Below, piece after piece: positions 34,667-43,817 of a stretch of 64,000 nucleotides of DNA; the stretch's first letter is position 1; every line of letters starts with the position of its first letter. The DNA is from Parapusillimonas granuli. Lineage in GTDB: Bacteria > Pseudomonadota > Gammaproteobacteria > Burkholderiales > Burkholderiaceae_B. The notes under the pieces were generated by a model. That model did no database searches and was not told the DNA's origin. It worked only from the letters and a program-made list of their open reading frames with translations. A program made the position numbers and the translations under genes. The stretch covers positions 496,001 to 560,000 of the forward strand of contig NZ_JACCEM010000001.1 of NCBI RefSeq assembly GCF_013416525.1, read 5' to 3'.

Positions 34667-37198
34667 ATGCAAGTCGAGGGTGATAAATCCGCTTTCCCAG
34701 CCTGGGCCCGCTGGCCGGACTTCCTGCGGAAAACGGCCTTGGCGCTGGGCTGCCTGCTGCTGGGGGCGGCCGGCATATGCTGGGTTGCCGCCAACTGGGA
34801 ACACGCCACGGCTTTCCAGAAGCTGGCCGGCGCGCAGATCCTGCTGGCGGGCCTGCTGCTGGCGGCGTGCCGCCCGGCCCGGCCCCCCGCCGCGGGGCGG
34901 GTGATTGGCGGCAGGCAGATTTCGGGCCCGCCTTCGCCTGTCCTGGCCTTGGACCTGGCCGCCGTCGCCACCGGCGGGCTGCTGGCGCTTTTCGGCCAAA
35001 TATATCAGACCGGCGCCGATTCCTGGCAGCTCTTCCTGCTGTGGGCGCTTTTGTTGATTCCCTGGCTCCTGGCCCGTCCGGGCGTATTCCTGGGCCTACT
35101 GTGCGCGTGCCTGGCGAACGTGGCGGCGGCGCTTTACCTGGGCATATTCGGCTCGGGCGTGTTCGGGGCGATTCTGGGCGACACGCCGGCGGCGGGCGGC
35201 ATCTTGCTGGCGGGCTTGAATATTTTGCTGCTGGCGCTGTGGGAGGCGGCGGCCGGCAGGCTGGGCGACGCCTGGCGGATCGGGCCGCGCGCATTGCTCA
35301 TGACGGCGGGGGGCTGGCTGCTCGCGGCCCAGCTCGCGGTGCTGGACGCCGATTTCGCGGCATGGCGCCTGATGGGGCTGGGCGGCTTGCTCGCGGCGGC
35401 GGCCTATTACCTGTATTCCGTCCGCAAGCCGGACCTGGCCATGGTGGCGCTGGCCGGCCTGGCGGCGTTCGCGCTGTTCGCCGTGGCGCTGCTGTCGTCC
35501 ATCCGGTCGGAAGCGGCGCTGCTCGGCGGCGTCCTGGCGCTGACCGCCGTGGCCGGGCTGGGCGTGCACCGCTTGCTGCGCCTCTGGCGCGCGGACCGGG
35601 AGCCTGATGGGGCGCCGGACACGGACCAGTCCTTCCCCTGGTTCATCAGCCTATTCCGGCTGGGCACCATGGCGTTCACCGCCGCCCTGCTGGTCGTCTT
35701 CATTTTCATCACGCTGGGGGCGGACGCGGGCACCGCCTGGGCGGCGGGGCTGTGCGCCAGCGCCGCCGGCATCGTCCTGGCGCGCGCAAAGCCGGGGCGC
35801 CTGGCGCAGGAGGCCGGGCTGGTGCTGGGCGCGGCGGGCGTATTCATGAGCGTGGGCGGCCTGTATGCGCTCGATGATCCGGCCGCCGTTGCGCGCGGCG
35901 GTCTCATCCTGGCCTATGGCCTGGCCATGTACCGCCTGGCGGGCAATGCCGTCCTGCGTTTTCTTTGCGCCTTCGCCGTCCTCGTCGCGCTTCTCGTCCT
36001 GGGCTGGCCGGAGGGCGCCGCTGTGCCGGGCCTGCTGGACGGCGGCGCGTCCCTGTCCGGCGCCTTGCCCGCTTATTTCCGCTTGTGGTGGCTGGCGGTG
36101 GCGGCCGTTCTGGCATGGGCCATCGGGCAGCAGCGCCGCCGCTGGGGGGTGATGCCGCTGGCGTGGGCCTTGAGCTGCGTCGTCCAGCTGTTGGCCTGGA
36201 CGGCGCCCGCACCGGCCGTGTTCGGCCTGTCGTCCGCCTGGGGCGGTGCTCCGGAAGTCGCGCTTCTATGGCTTGCCTGCGCGGCGCTGCCCGTGTGCGT
36301 GCTGGCGGCGGTTCTGTGGCGCGCCCCGGGGGTGCCTCCGGCTCTCAGGCTGGCGGCGCCGGCGGCGCTGGCGCTGGCGTCCGTGGGCTGGATGGGCGCG
36401 CCGGGCGTGTCCATGGCGCTGTTGTGGCTGGTGCTGGCCCGGGCTTTCGGCAGCCGCAGCCTGCTGGCCTTCGCCGTCCTGGGCCTGTTGGCCTATTTGA
36501 GCCGTTTCTATTACATGCTGGATTCCACCCTGCTGCAGAAGTCCCTGGTGCTGGCGCTGACCGGCGGCTGGCTGGCGCTGGCAGGCCTTGCCTTGGGGCA
36601 TGTCCTCGAGCCGCCGGGCAAAGAGGATCGGGCGGCGCATGGGGCGCCGCGGCGGCCCGTCCTGCGCGGCTCCGTCGGGCTGGTGGCCGGGCTGCTGCTG
36701 ATTCTGGCCGTCGTCAATGCCGGGATCCGGCAGCGGGAAGGCATCCTGAGGAATGGGGCGACGGTCGTGCTGGCGCTGGCGCCCGTCGACCCGCGATCGC
36801 TGATGCAGGGCGACTACATGGCCTTGCGTTTCGAACCGGCGGAGCAGTTGCGCAATGCGCTGCGGGATGGCGCCACGCCGGAGGCGCGGGCCGTCAATGC
36901 CCGGCGTGGCGGCTTCATGATCTTGCGCCGCGACGCGCAGGGCGTCTGGCGGCTGGCGGGCATGCTGGCGGACCGTGACGCAGGCGGCGACCCGTTGCCC
37001 GACGGCAGCGTGCTGCTGGAATTCCGCCTGCGCAATCACGAAGTGCGCATCGTCACCGACGCCTGGTTCTTTCCGGAAGGCCAGGCCGACCGCTATGCGT
37101 CCGCGCGCTATGGTGAAATCCGGGTGGGAAGCCACGGCACGGGGCTGCTGCGGCGCTTGCTGGATCAGGACTTGCGGCCACTGGGGCCGGACGCCTAA
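34667..37198 (+). CDS. DUF2157/DUF4401/GDYxxLxY fusion membrane protein
   Basis: An 843-residue inner-membrane protein with more than twenty hydrophobic segments. The N-terminus ([20 protein letters not shown], then [15 protein letters not shown]) is a DUF2157 start. The centre ([20 protein letters not shown] and onward) resembles DUF4401. The C-terminal soluble part carries [13 protein letters not shown] with the GDYxxLxY motif at about 715-722. These three modules are often separate neighbouring genes; here they are fused. The function of the family is not known. GAGGTGA lies upstream of the ATG. It is divergent from topB (62 bp) and its stop codon interlocks with that of gluQ. Confidence 0.85.
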   Translation: MQVEGDKSAFPAWARWPDFLRKTALALGCLLLGAAGICWVAANWEHATAFQKLAGAQILLAGLLLAACRPARPPAAGRVIGGRQISGPPSPVLALDLAAVATGGLLALFGQIYQTGADSWQLFLLWALLLIPWLLARPGVFLGLLCACLANVAAALYLGIFGSGVFGAILGDTPAAGGILLAGLNILLLALWEAAAGRLGDAWRIGPRALLMTAGGWLLAAQLAVLDADFAAWRLMGLGGLLAAAAYYLYSVRKPDLAMVALAGLAAFALFAVALLSSIRSEAALLGGVLALTAVAGLGVHRLLRLWRADREPDGAPDTDQSFPWFISLFRLGTMAFTAALLVVFIFITLGADAGTAWAAGLCASAAGIVLARAKPGRLAQEAGLVLGAAGVFMSVGGLYALDDPAAVARGGLILAYGLAMYRLAGNAVLRFLCAFAVLVALLVLGWPEGAAVPGLLDGGASLSGALPAYFRLWWLAVAAVLAWAIGQQRRRWGVMPLAWALSCVVQLLAWTAPAPAVFGLSSAWGGAPEVALLWLACAALPVCVLAAVLWRAPGVPPALRLAAPAALALASVGWMGAPGVSMALLWLVLARAFGSRSLLAFAVLGLLAYLSRFYYMLDSTLLQKSLVLALTGGWLALAGLALGHVLEPPGKEDRAAHGAPRRPVLRGSVGLVAGLLLILAVVNAGIRQREGILRNGATVVLALAPVDPRSLMQGDYMALRFEPAEQLRNALRDGATPEARAVNARRGGFMILRRDAQGVWRLAGMLADRDAGGDPLPDGSVLLEFRLRNHEVRIVTDAWFFPEGQADRYASARYGEIRVGSHGTGLLRRLLDQDLRPLGPDA

Positions 37199-38070
37199 GG
37201 CCGGTGCCGCTCGCCGAAGCGGGCGGCCCAATGCCCCACCGCGGCGGCCCAGAATGCCCGGCAGTCGGGAACGGGCAGCGCTTCGAAGCCCAGGGCCTGC
37301 CACGCCCTGTTCAGCGTCAGGACGGGGTCGCTCAGATCCATCGCGGCGGCATGGTTCTGCTTGGACAGCTTGCGGCCCGTCTCATCGCACAGCAGCGGGA
37401 CGTGCATCACTTCCGGATACCGCAGCCCCAGCGCGCGCGCCAGCACCCGCTGCCGCGCCGTGGACTCCAGCAGGTCGGCGCCGCGGACGATATGCGTGAT
37501 GCCCTGGTCGCCATCGTCCACCACCACCACCAGTTGATAGGCCCACAAGCCGTCGGCCCGCTTGATGATGAAATCGCCCGTTGCGGCCAGCACGTCCTGC
37601 TCCTGGGGCCCGTACCAGCGATCCGTATAGCGCTCGATGCCGGGCAGGACGCGGAAGCGCCAGGCGCGCGTGCGCCGGCCCGCGGGCAGGCCATGGCGGC
37701 AGGTTCCGGGATACGGGCCTTCGGGGGGCAGTTCCTGCCGCGTGCACGCGCAGCCATAGACGCGATCGTGCGCGGCCAGGGCGTCGAAGGCTTGCTGGTA
37801 CAGGGGAAGCCGCTGCGACTGCCAGACGGGCTCGCCGTCCCAGCGCATGCCCAGGGCCTGGAGTTGTTGCATGATGTATCGGTCCGCGCCCGGCACCACG
37901 CGCGGCGTGTCGATGTCTTCGATGCGCAGCAGCCATTCGCCATGGCGGGCCCGGGCGTCCAGATAGCTGGCCATGGCGGCCAGCAGTGAACCGTTGTGCA
38001 GCGGCCCGCTTGGGCTGGGGGCAAAACGCCCCCGGTATGGAACGGTACTCTTGCTTGCGGAAAATGCCAT
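37195..38070 (-). CDS. gluQ: glutamyl-Q tRNA(Asp) synthetase
   Basis: A 291-residue truncated GluRS paralogue that activates glutamate and transfers it to the queuosine base of tRNA-Asp. The class I signature is [20 protein letters not shown] (15-34, HNGS in place of HIGH), and the KMSKS-like segment is [13 protein letters not shown]. Zinc ligands are in [10 protein letters not shown] and GTCRHG. No anticodon-binding domain follows, as expected for GluQ. Its TAG stop shares bases with the TAA of the convergent membrane-protein gene (37195-37198). It follows smg by 12 bp. Confidence 0.96.
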   Translation of the reverse strand: MAFSASKSTVPYRGRFAPSPSGPLHNGSLLAAMASYLDARARHGEWLLRIEDIDTPRVVPGADRYIMQQLQALGMRWDGEPVWQSQRLPLYQQAFDALAAHDRVYGCACTRQELPPEGPYPGTCRHGLPAGRRTRAWRFRVLPGIERYTDRWYGPQEQDVLAATGDFIIKRADGLWAYQLVVVVDDGDQGITHIVRGADLLESTARQRVLARALGLRYPEVMHVPLLCDETGRKLSKQNHAAAMDLSDPVLTLNRAWQALGFEALPVPDCRAFWAAAVGHWAARFGERHRP

Positions 38071-38082
38071 GCGCCCTGTGGT

Positions 38083-38544
38083 TCAGTGCGACAAGCGGGT
38101 GTGATCGTCGGCCAGTAGCTCTTCGAATACAAGGTGGTCGACTTCGGCTTCCTGGCTCCAAAGCACGATCAGCGCCATGATCTTGATCTTGGCCAGCGAA
38201 ATCGGGGATTCGCTGGTGGCCTGGGCGCGTTCGATCAGGATTTCGCGCAGCGCGGGCGGCAGCACGCCCGAGTTCTCCAGGAAGGTGATGAAACCGATGG
38301 CCTGGGTGCCCAGGTGATGGTATTCGTCGCTGGTGAAGACGCGGGTGCTGTTGCGCTGGGGGGCATGCGCCAGTTGGCCGCATTGCTCGGTGGATTGGGC
38401 CAGGCCATGCAGCCAGCCTAGCGCTTCGTCGATGTCTTCGTGCTCGAAACCGACCGCGGCAAGCTTATGGGCCAATACATCCGCTTCGGGACAGGCTTGC
38501 GGTGTATAGTAGGTTTCGAACAAATAAACCAATATATCGAACAT
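38083..38544 (-). CDS. smg: Smg family protein (DUF494)
   Basis: A 153-residue cytoplasmic protein of the Smg/DUF494 family. The start MFDILVYLFETYYTPQACPE is diagnostic, and the C-terminus LAKIKIMALIVLWSQEAEVD is also conserved. The function is not established; in many betaproteobacteria smg sits near dprA and topoisomerase genes, and topB lies 3.5 kb away here. The ATG at 38544 is the family start. A TATATT box on the minus strand (38588-38583) could be its -10. Confidence 0.93.
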   Translation of the reverse strand: MFDILVYLFETYYTPQACPEADVLAHKLAAVGFEHEDIDEALGWLHGLAQSTEQCGQLAHAPQRNSTRVFTSDEYHHLGTQAIGFITFLENSGVLPPALREILIERAQATSESPISLAKIKIMALIVLWSQEAEVDHLVFEELLADDHTRLSH

Positions 38545-38601
38545 AGAGATGCGATTCCGGTTGCCGTTTGCGAAAGACACTAAATATAAAAAGCGTGACC
38601 G

Positions 38602-38623
38602 GTAAAGTTATTGACGACTTTAC
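38602..38623. promoter_or_regulatory. small inverted repeat upstream of the DSD1-type enzyme
   Basis: GTAAAGT (38602-38608) and ACTTTAC (38617-38623) form a 7-bp dyad in the 183-bp AT-richer gap between smg and the divergent PLP-enzyme gene. It could be an operator for either gene. Nothing else recognisable lies in this gap apart from the possible smg -10 box. Confidence 0.3.
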
Positions 38624-38727
38624 GCCGATTTACCACGAGGGGCAATTCAGCCTGTTGCTGCAAACATACGCTTGGGTTACCGTGCGGCCTGCGAGGCCAA
38701 CAGTTTAAACCGACTACGGAGACGGAA

Positions 38728-39891
38728 ATGGGAGCACTTACACTGGCGGATACACACGTGGCGGCGCCGGCCGATCTCTGTGTCCAGCCCATCGCCCGGG
38801 TGGGCGACCCCTTGTCGGCCGTCGATACGCCGGCGCTGGTCCTCGACCTGGACGCTTTCGAAGACAATCTGCGCACCATGCAGGTCCTGGCCGAGCGCCA
38901 TGGGGTCGAACTCCGCCCCCACGCGAAAGCGCATCGCTGCCCCGAGATCTCGCTGCGCCAGCTGGCGCTGGGCGCCGTCGGCATCTGCTGCCAGAAAGTA
39001 ACGGAAGTCATTCCCTTCATCGCCGCCGGCATCCGCAACATCCACATCAGCAATGAAGTGGTCGGCGCACAGAAGCTGGCCTTGCTGGCGCGCCTGGCCA
39101 AACAGGCGCAAATCACCGTCTGCGTCGACGACGCTCGCGCCGCGCAGGAACTGTCCGACGCCATGCTGGCCGAAAAAGCCAGCGTGGGCGTGCTGGTCGA
39201 GATCGACGTCGGCCAGAAGCGCTGCGGCGTGCAGTCCCCCGAAGAGCTGGTCGCGCTGGCGCAGCTGGTCGAGCGCCTGCCGCAAGTCTGCTTCGCCGGC
39301 ATCCAGGCCTACCATGGCGGCCTGCAACACAAGCGCAGCCTGGAACAGCGGCAAAAGTCCTGGGACAAGGCCGTCAAGCTGATCCGCAAGCATCTGCAGG
39401 CGCTCGAACAGGCCGGCATCGCCTGCCCGGTCGTCACGGGCGGCGGCACCGGCACGGCCGCTTTCGACGTCAAGAGCGACGTCTTCACCGAGATCCAGGC
39501 CGGCACCTATGCCTTCATGGACACGGACTACGGCGGCATAGACTGGGACGACACGCTGGCCTTCCGCCACAGCCTGTTCCTGCTCGCCACCGTCATGAGC
39601 GCCCCATCCCCCGACCGCGCCGTGCTGGACGTCGGCCTGAAGTCCACCACCGCCGAAAGCGGCATGCCGGGCCTGGTCGGCTACGAGGGCGTGCGCTGCG
39701 TGGCGGTGAACGACGAGCACAGCATGCTCAGCATAGACGAAGGCGCGCAAGGCCCCCGCCTGGGCGACAAGGTCCGCCTCATCCCCGGCCACTGCGACCC
39801 CACTTTCAATCTGCACGACTGCGTCGTCGCCATGCGCGGCGACCGCGTGGAAGCCGTCTGGCCCATCAGCGCCCGCGGCATGAGCCGCTGA
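38728..39891 (+). CDS. DSD1 family PLP-dependent enzyme (D-threonine aldolase / 3-hydroxyaspartate aldolase-like)
   Basis: A 387-residue fold-type III PLP enzyme. DTPALVLDLDAFEDNLR (33-49) and the PLP-lysine Lys67 in LRPHAKAHRCPEIS mark the alanine-racemase-like domain. The C-terminus has GHCDPTFNLHD, with His355 and Asp357 matching the divalent-metal HxD site of D-threonine aldolases. These enzymes cleave D-threonine-type or 3-hydroxyaspartate-type substrates to glycine plus an aldehyde or glyoxylate; some relatives are dehydratases. The ATG at 38728 follows GGAGACGGAA. It is convergent with the ectoine-cluster transaminase (58 bp), and a GC hairpin (39907-39927) lies between them. Confidence 0.85.
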   Translation: MGALTLADTHVAAPADLCVQPIARVGDPLSAVDTPALVLDLDAFEDNLRTMQVLAERHGVELRPHAKAHRCPEISLRQLALGAVGICCQKVTEVIPFIAAGIRNIHISNEVVGAQKLALLARLAKQAQITVCVDDARAAQELSDAMLAEKASVGVLVEIDVGQKRCGVQSPEELVALAQLVERLPQVCFAGIQAYHGGLQHKRSLEQRQKSWDKAVKLIRKHLQALEQAGIACPVVTGGGTGTAAFDVKSDVFTEIQAGTYAFMDTDYGGIDWDDTLAFRHSLFLLATVMSAPSPDRAVLDVGLKSTTAESGMPGLVGYEGVRCVAVNDEHSMLSIDEGAQGPRLGDKVRLIPGHCDPTFNLHDCVVAMRGDRVEAVWPISARGMSR

Positions 39892-39906
39892 CGGCGGCCG
39901 GGGCGG

Positions 39907-39927
39907 CGGGGCTGGGCCCCGGCCCCG
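39907..39927. terminator. GC hairpin between convergent genes
   Basis: CGGGGC (39907-39912) can pair with GCCCCG (39922-39927), or GGGGC (39908-39912) with GCCCC (39916-39920). It sits between two convergent genes. There is no T-tract, so its effect is uncertain. Confidence 0.3.
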
Positions 39928-39949
39928 CTCCGTTCCCGGATGGGTTGCT

Positions 39950-41335
39950 TCAGAGCTGCTCCATGACTTCGGCAATCCCTTCCTTGGTGATGGCGACGAT
40001 TTCGTCGATATCCTCGCGAGTGGCGATGAGCGGCGGGGCAAAGCCCAGGATATCGCCGTGAGGCATGGCGCGTGCGATCAGGCCGCGCTTGCGCACTGCG
40101 GCGGAGATTCGTGCGCCCACGCCGAGCGCGGCGTCGAAGCGCAGTTTTTTTGCCGGGTCTGCCACGAATTCAATGGCTGCGAGCATGCCGACACCGCGTA
40201 CCTCTCCGACGATAGGAAGGCCGGAGAATGCTTGCTGCATCTGTTGCTGTAAGTAGGCCCCCGTTTCGGCAGCATAATGGATCAGCCCGTCCCGTTCGAC
40301 GATATCCAGCACGGCATTGGCGGCGGCCACGCCCAGAGGATGGCCGGAGTAGGTATAGCCATGGGAAAAAGCGCCGATACGGTCGCTGGCCTGCTCCATG
40401 GCGGCATATACTTTTTCGCTGATGATGCAGGCCGACAGCGGCGCGTAAGCGGCGGTGAGGCCCTTGGCGGAAGTGATGAGGTCCGGTTCCATGCCATATA
40501 GATGGGAGCCGAATGGAGTTCCTATTCTTCCAAAGCCGGTGATGACCTCGTCGGCGATCAGCAAGATTTCATGCTTGCGCAGTACGGCCTGGATCTTGTC
40601 CCAGTAGCCTGATGGGGGCGGGGTAATGCCGCCGGTGCCCAGCACCGGTTCCGCAATGAACGCGCCGATGGTGTCGGGGCCTTCGCGCAGTATCATTGCC
40701 TCCAGCTCCGCTGCACGCCGCTCGGAAAACGCTTCTTCGGATTCGCCCGGGCGCCCGCCCCAGTAATGATGCGGAACGCCCGCGCGCAGTATGCCCGACA
40801 CGGGCAGGTCCATGTAATCGTGATAGAAGCTCAGGCCCGTCAGTGAGCCGGATACGATGGAGCAGCCGTGGTAGCCGCGTTCGCGCGCAATGATTTTTTT
40901 CTTCTTGGGCTTGCCGATCAGGTTATGGTAGTACCACACCAGCTTGATATTGGTCTCATTTGCATCCGAACCCGAGAGCCCATAGAAGACCTTGCTCATC
41001 CGGCCCGGCGCCATGCGCACGAGCCGGTCCGATAGCCGTGCCAGGCCTTCGGTGGTATGCCCGGCATAGCAGTGATAATAAGCAAGCTTGCGCGCTTGGT
41101 CGGCGATGGCTTGCGCGACTTCCGTACGGCCGTAGCCGATGTTCACGCAATACAGGCCGGCGAACCCGTCTATGTACTTGCGGCCGGCGGCATCCGTGAT
41201 GCGTATCCCTCGTCCGCCATCGATGATGATGGGGCCGTCGTCTTTGCCGCTTGCGTGGTTTTTCAGATGCGTGAAGGGGTGCATGACGGTGCTGCGGTCC
41301 ATCATGGCGATACTATCGATATCGGAGGTGGTCAT
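39950..41335 (-). CDS. doeD: class III aminotransferase, probable L-2,4-diaminobutyrate transaminase
   Basis: A 461-residue class III omega-aminotransferase. The N-terminal MHPFTHLKNHASGKDDGPII matches the putrescine/diaminobutyrate/taurine group. SGSDANETNIKLVWYYHN, Asp262 in LIADEVITGFGR and the PLP-Lys Lys291 in SAKGLTAAYAPLSA are the cofactor residues. Next to DoeA, DoeB and an aldehyde dehydrogenase remnant it fits DoeD, which turns L-2,4-diaminobutyrate into aspartate semialdehyde. It is the last gene of the minus-strand ectoine-type operon. The symbol rests mainly on context; substrate is not proven. Confidence 0.8.
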   Translation of the reverse strand: MTTSDIDSIAMMDRSTVMHPFTHLKNHASGKDDGPIIIDGGRGIRITDAAGRKYIDGFAGLYCVNIGYGRTEVAQAIADQARKLAYYHCYAGHTTEGLARLSDRLVRMAPGRMSKVFYGLSGSDANETNIKLVWYYHNLIGKPKKKKIIARERGYHGCSIVSGSLTGLSFYHDYMDLPVSGILRAGVPHHYWGGRPGESEEAFSERRAAELEAMILREGPDTIGAFIAEPVLGTGGITPPPSGYWDKIQAVLRKHEILLIADEVITGFGRIGTPFGSHLYGMEPDLITSAKGLTAAYAPLSACIISEKVYAAMEQASDRIGAFSHGYTYSGHPLGVAAANAVLDIVERDGLIHYAAETGAYLQQQMQQAFSGLPIVGEVRGVGMLAAIEFVADPAKKLRFDAALGVGARISAAVRKRGLIARAMPHGDILGFAPPLIATREDIDEIVAITKEGIAEVMEQL

Positions 41336-41404
41336 TGCGATTCCTTTGATAGGGCGTTGGTTTGCAATGCGCGACGCCGCGCTGGCGCGTGGCCATTCCG
41401 GCCG

Positions 41405-41812
41405 TCATCCGGCCAGATCGCCCACGCACACATATTTCAGTTCCATGTATTCCTGGATGCCGTGGCGAGACCCCTCGCGGCCAAGTCCTGATTGCTTGAA
41501 GCCGGCCGCATAGAGCACTTCCGCTTCCGCCTCGGCAAGGGGCTTGCCTTGTTCCAGCACGATGATCTGGGCCAATTGGGTTTTTTTCCGGCGCATCGCG
41601 CTGGCCCATCGTCTCAAGGCGTTGCCTCGCTCGCAAGCCAGCGTCCCGCGCCAGAGGGGGAAAGCGCCCTCGGCGGCATCTATGGCGGCTCGCATGTCTT
41701 GCGTGGCCGCCCAACCGACGTGCGCGACGGCTTCGCCGGTAGCTGGGTCCATGAGCGGCTGCCATGGCGCCCGATACAAGCCGGTATCCAGGGCGGGAGA
41801 AGTGCTGATCAC
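41405..41812 (-). pseudogene. doeC: internally deleted aldehyde dehydrogenase (doeC/gabD-type remnant)
   Basis: A 135-codon open frame that joins the two ends of a succinate-semialdehyde-dehydrogenase-type protein. Codons 1-103 match the N-terminus (DPATGEAVAHVGWAATQDMR, then IIVLEQGKPLAEAEAEVLYA). Codons 104-131 match the extreme C-terminus (GFKQSGLGREGSRHGIQEYM). About 350 central residues, including the NAD site, catalytic Cys and Glu, are missing. The join is at about 41503. The frame is kept, so a short inactive protein could be made. It starts at GTG 41812, overlapping the ABC ATPase stop by 4 bp. An intact copy would be DoeC, oxidising aspartate semialdehyde to aspartate. Confidence 0.85.
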
Positions 41813-42567
41813 AGAATCTGCTCCAGGAATGTCCGGGTACGCGGATGCCGGGCATGGGTGAAGAAAAGCTCGGGCGTGTTTTCCTCGATGATGCTGCCCG
41901 CATCCATGAAAACGACTCGGTGCGCGACCTGCCGGGCGAAGCCCATTTCATGCGTCACACAAAGCATGGTCATGCCTTCGTCGGCGAGCGAGCACATGGT
42001 GTCCAGGACCTCTTTGACCATTTCCGGATCGAGTGCGGACGTGGGTTCGTCGAACAGCATGATTTTTGGCGTCATGCATAATGCGCGTGCGATGGCGACG
42101 CGTTGCTGCTGGCCGCCTGAGAGCCGGCCCGGATAGCGATCCGCGAGATCCGGGATCTTGACCCGCTCCAGGAAGTGCAGAGCGATTTCCTGGGCGGCTT
42201 TCTTGGGGACCTTGCGTATCCAGACAGGCGCCAGCATGCAATTTTGCAGCACGGTGAGGTGCGGAAACAGATTGAATTGTTGAAACACCATGCCCACTTC
42301 GCGGCGGACTTCGTCGATGTTCCGGCTGTCGCCCGTCAATTCGATGCCGTCCACCATGATGGTGCCTTGCTGATGAGCCTCCAGCCGGTTGATGCACCGT
42401 ACCAAGGTCGACTTGCCCGACCCCGAGGGGCCGCAGATCACCAGGCGCTCCCCTTTATGGACCGTCAGATTGATGCCGTTGAGCACATGATGTTCGCCGA
42501 ACCATTTGTGGACGTCGGTCATGATGACTGCGGGTTGCCCCGCCGGGTGTGTGGCCTCAGCTTTCAT
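41809..42567 (-). CDS. ehuA: polar amino acid/ectoine-type ABC transporter ATP-binding protein
   Basis: A 252-residue ABC ATPase of the GlnQ/HisP/EhuA type. Walker A is GPSGSGKST (46-54), the Q-loop is [19 protein letters not shown], the signature is [15 protein letters not shown], and Walker B is [14 protein letters not shown]. It would energise uptake with the two permeases and binding protein encoded at 46.1-48.4 kb, from which it is separated by MAL, doeB and doeA. In known ehu clusters the ATPase usually lies with the other transporter genes. It follows doeA by 18 bp. Confidence 0.85.
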   Translation of the reverse strand: MKAEATHPAGQPAVIMTDVHKWFGEHHVLNGINLTVHKGERLVICGPSGSGKSTLVRCINRLEAHQQGTIMVDGIELTGDSRNIDEVRREVGMVFQQFNLFPHLTVLQNCMLAPVWIRKVPKKAAQEIALHFLERVKIPDLADRYPGRLSGGQQQRVAIARALCMTPKIMLFDEPTSALDPEMVKEVLDTMCSLADEGMTMLCVTHEMGFARQVAHRVVFMDAGSIIEENTPELFFTHARHPRTRTFLEQIL

Positions 42568-42585
42568 GCGTGGTCCTCATGAGTG

Positions 42586-43773
42586 TCAATGCTTGAGAAA
42601 AATGCCACGATCGAATTCGGTCAGGCATTCGACGCCATCAGGAGTAATCAGTATGGTCTCGGAGAGCTCCATTCCCCAGTCGTCCTGCCACATTCCGAGG
42701 ATCACGTGGAACGTCATGCCTGCTTGCAGTTCCGTCGTGTCTTCCTGGCGCAGGCTGATCGTATGCTCTCCCCAATCGGGGCAGAATCCCGCACCGATGG
42801 AGTAGCCGATTCGGCTTTCTTTGGATAGGCCATGGCGGGTGAGTACTCGTTGCCAGGCTGTGTGCAGGTCCCTGGCGACGACTCCCGGCCGCGCTGCCGA
42901 AAGCACGGCGTCCATCCCTTCGCGCACGGCGTCGGACGTGCGGCGTACGAGGTCCGGAACCGCCTTGCCGATGTGGACGGTGCGGGCCAGGCCGCAGTTA
43001 TAGCGGCGGCGGCAGCCACCGAGTTCGAGAGCAATGGTTTGATTGTCATGCAGCGGCTCGTCCGTCCAGGCCGGATGGGCGGTGCATGCTTTTTCGCCGG
43101 CGAGAATGATGGGACTGAGGCCGGTCATATCGCCACCGAAAGATGTATTGGGGGAAATTTGGGTTTTCAAGGCCGCGGCGATGACATCGCACTGCCGTAC
43201 GCCCGGCGCGATGATGTCGTAAGCCGCCTGCATCGCCGCCTGAGCGATTGCAGCAGCCTGGCGCATATAGGAGATTTCGCGTTCGCTCTTTATCGCCCGC
43301 AGCCAGTTGATCAGCAAGTCGGCATCATGGAAGCTCGCATTGGGCAGTGCGTGCCGCAGCTGCGCAAAGCTGCGGGGGGAAAGATAATAGCTGTCGGACT
43401 CATAGCCGATCGCGGCGTCAGACAATTCCAGCTCATCGAATAAGCGTCCCACATATAGCGATGGATGCGCGCGCGACGTTTGGACGCAGGATTCGGGGTA
43501 GCTGCGGATTTGGCCGGGCCGCATCCAGCACGACAGCCTGGCTCCCGAGGCGTCCATGGCGCGTCCGATCCAGTAGGGTTCGGGATGGCGCTTGGCGTCG
43601 GCCGCGATCACCACGAATTGTGGCGTGTAAAAGCACCAGTCCTGCGCTCCGGTGAGCCAGTAAATATTGGCCGGGTCGGAGACCAGCAGCGCGTCCATGC
43701 CCGCAGCGCGCAGCCGGTCGCGTACTCTTTCGGCGCGTTCCGCGTATTCTTGCTTGGTAAAAGGTAAAGACAT
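42586..43773 (-). CDS. doeA: M24 family ectoine hydrolase-like protein
   Basis: A 395-residue creatinase/prolidase-fold protein. The N-terminal domain contains LLVSDPANIYWLTGAQDWCF. The C-terminal pita-bread domain contains IGAGFCPDWGEHTISLRQED, TELQAGMTFHVILGMWQDDW and MELSETILITPDGVECL, closely matching my recollection of DoeA/EutD. The metal ligands of M24 aminopeptidases are largely lost (GGCRRRYNC where Asp residues would be; FHVILG for TIEPG), as in creatinase and DoeA. DoeA opens the ectoine ring to N-alpha-acetyl-L-2,4-diaminobutyrate. The deacetylase gene lies 44 bp upstream in the same operon. Confidence 0.86.
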   Translation of the reverse strand: MSLPFTKQEYAERAERVRDRLRAAGMDALLVSDPANIYWLTGAQDWCFYTPQFVVIAADAKRHPEPYWIGRAMDASGARLSCWMRPGQIRSYPESCVQTSRAHPSLYVGRLFDELELSDAAIGYESDSYYLSPRSFAQLRHALPNASFHDADLLINWLRAIKSEREISYMRQAAAIAQAAMQAAYDIIAPGVRQCDVIAAALKTQISPNTSFGGDMTGLSPIILAGEKACTAHPAWTDEPLHDNQTIALELGGCRRRYNCGLARTVHIGKAVPDLVRRTSDAVREGMDAVLSAARPGVVARDLHTAWQRVLTRHGLSKESRIGYSIGAGFCPDWGEHTISLRQEDTTELQAGMTFHVILGMWQDDWGMELSETILITPDGVECLTEFDRGIFLKH

Positions 43774-43817
43774 GAGGGCGGTTCCGTAGACAGTGGATTG
43801 AATCGTTACTCGGGAAA

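Noticed and set aside
37516-37532. Short CCA/CCACC run inside gluQ as a simple-sequence repeat for phase variation
   Set aside because: It encodes a conserved run of valines within the protein and is only a few units long.
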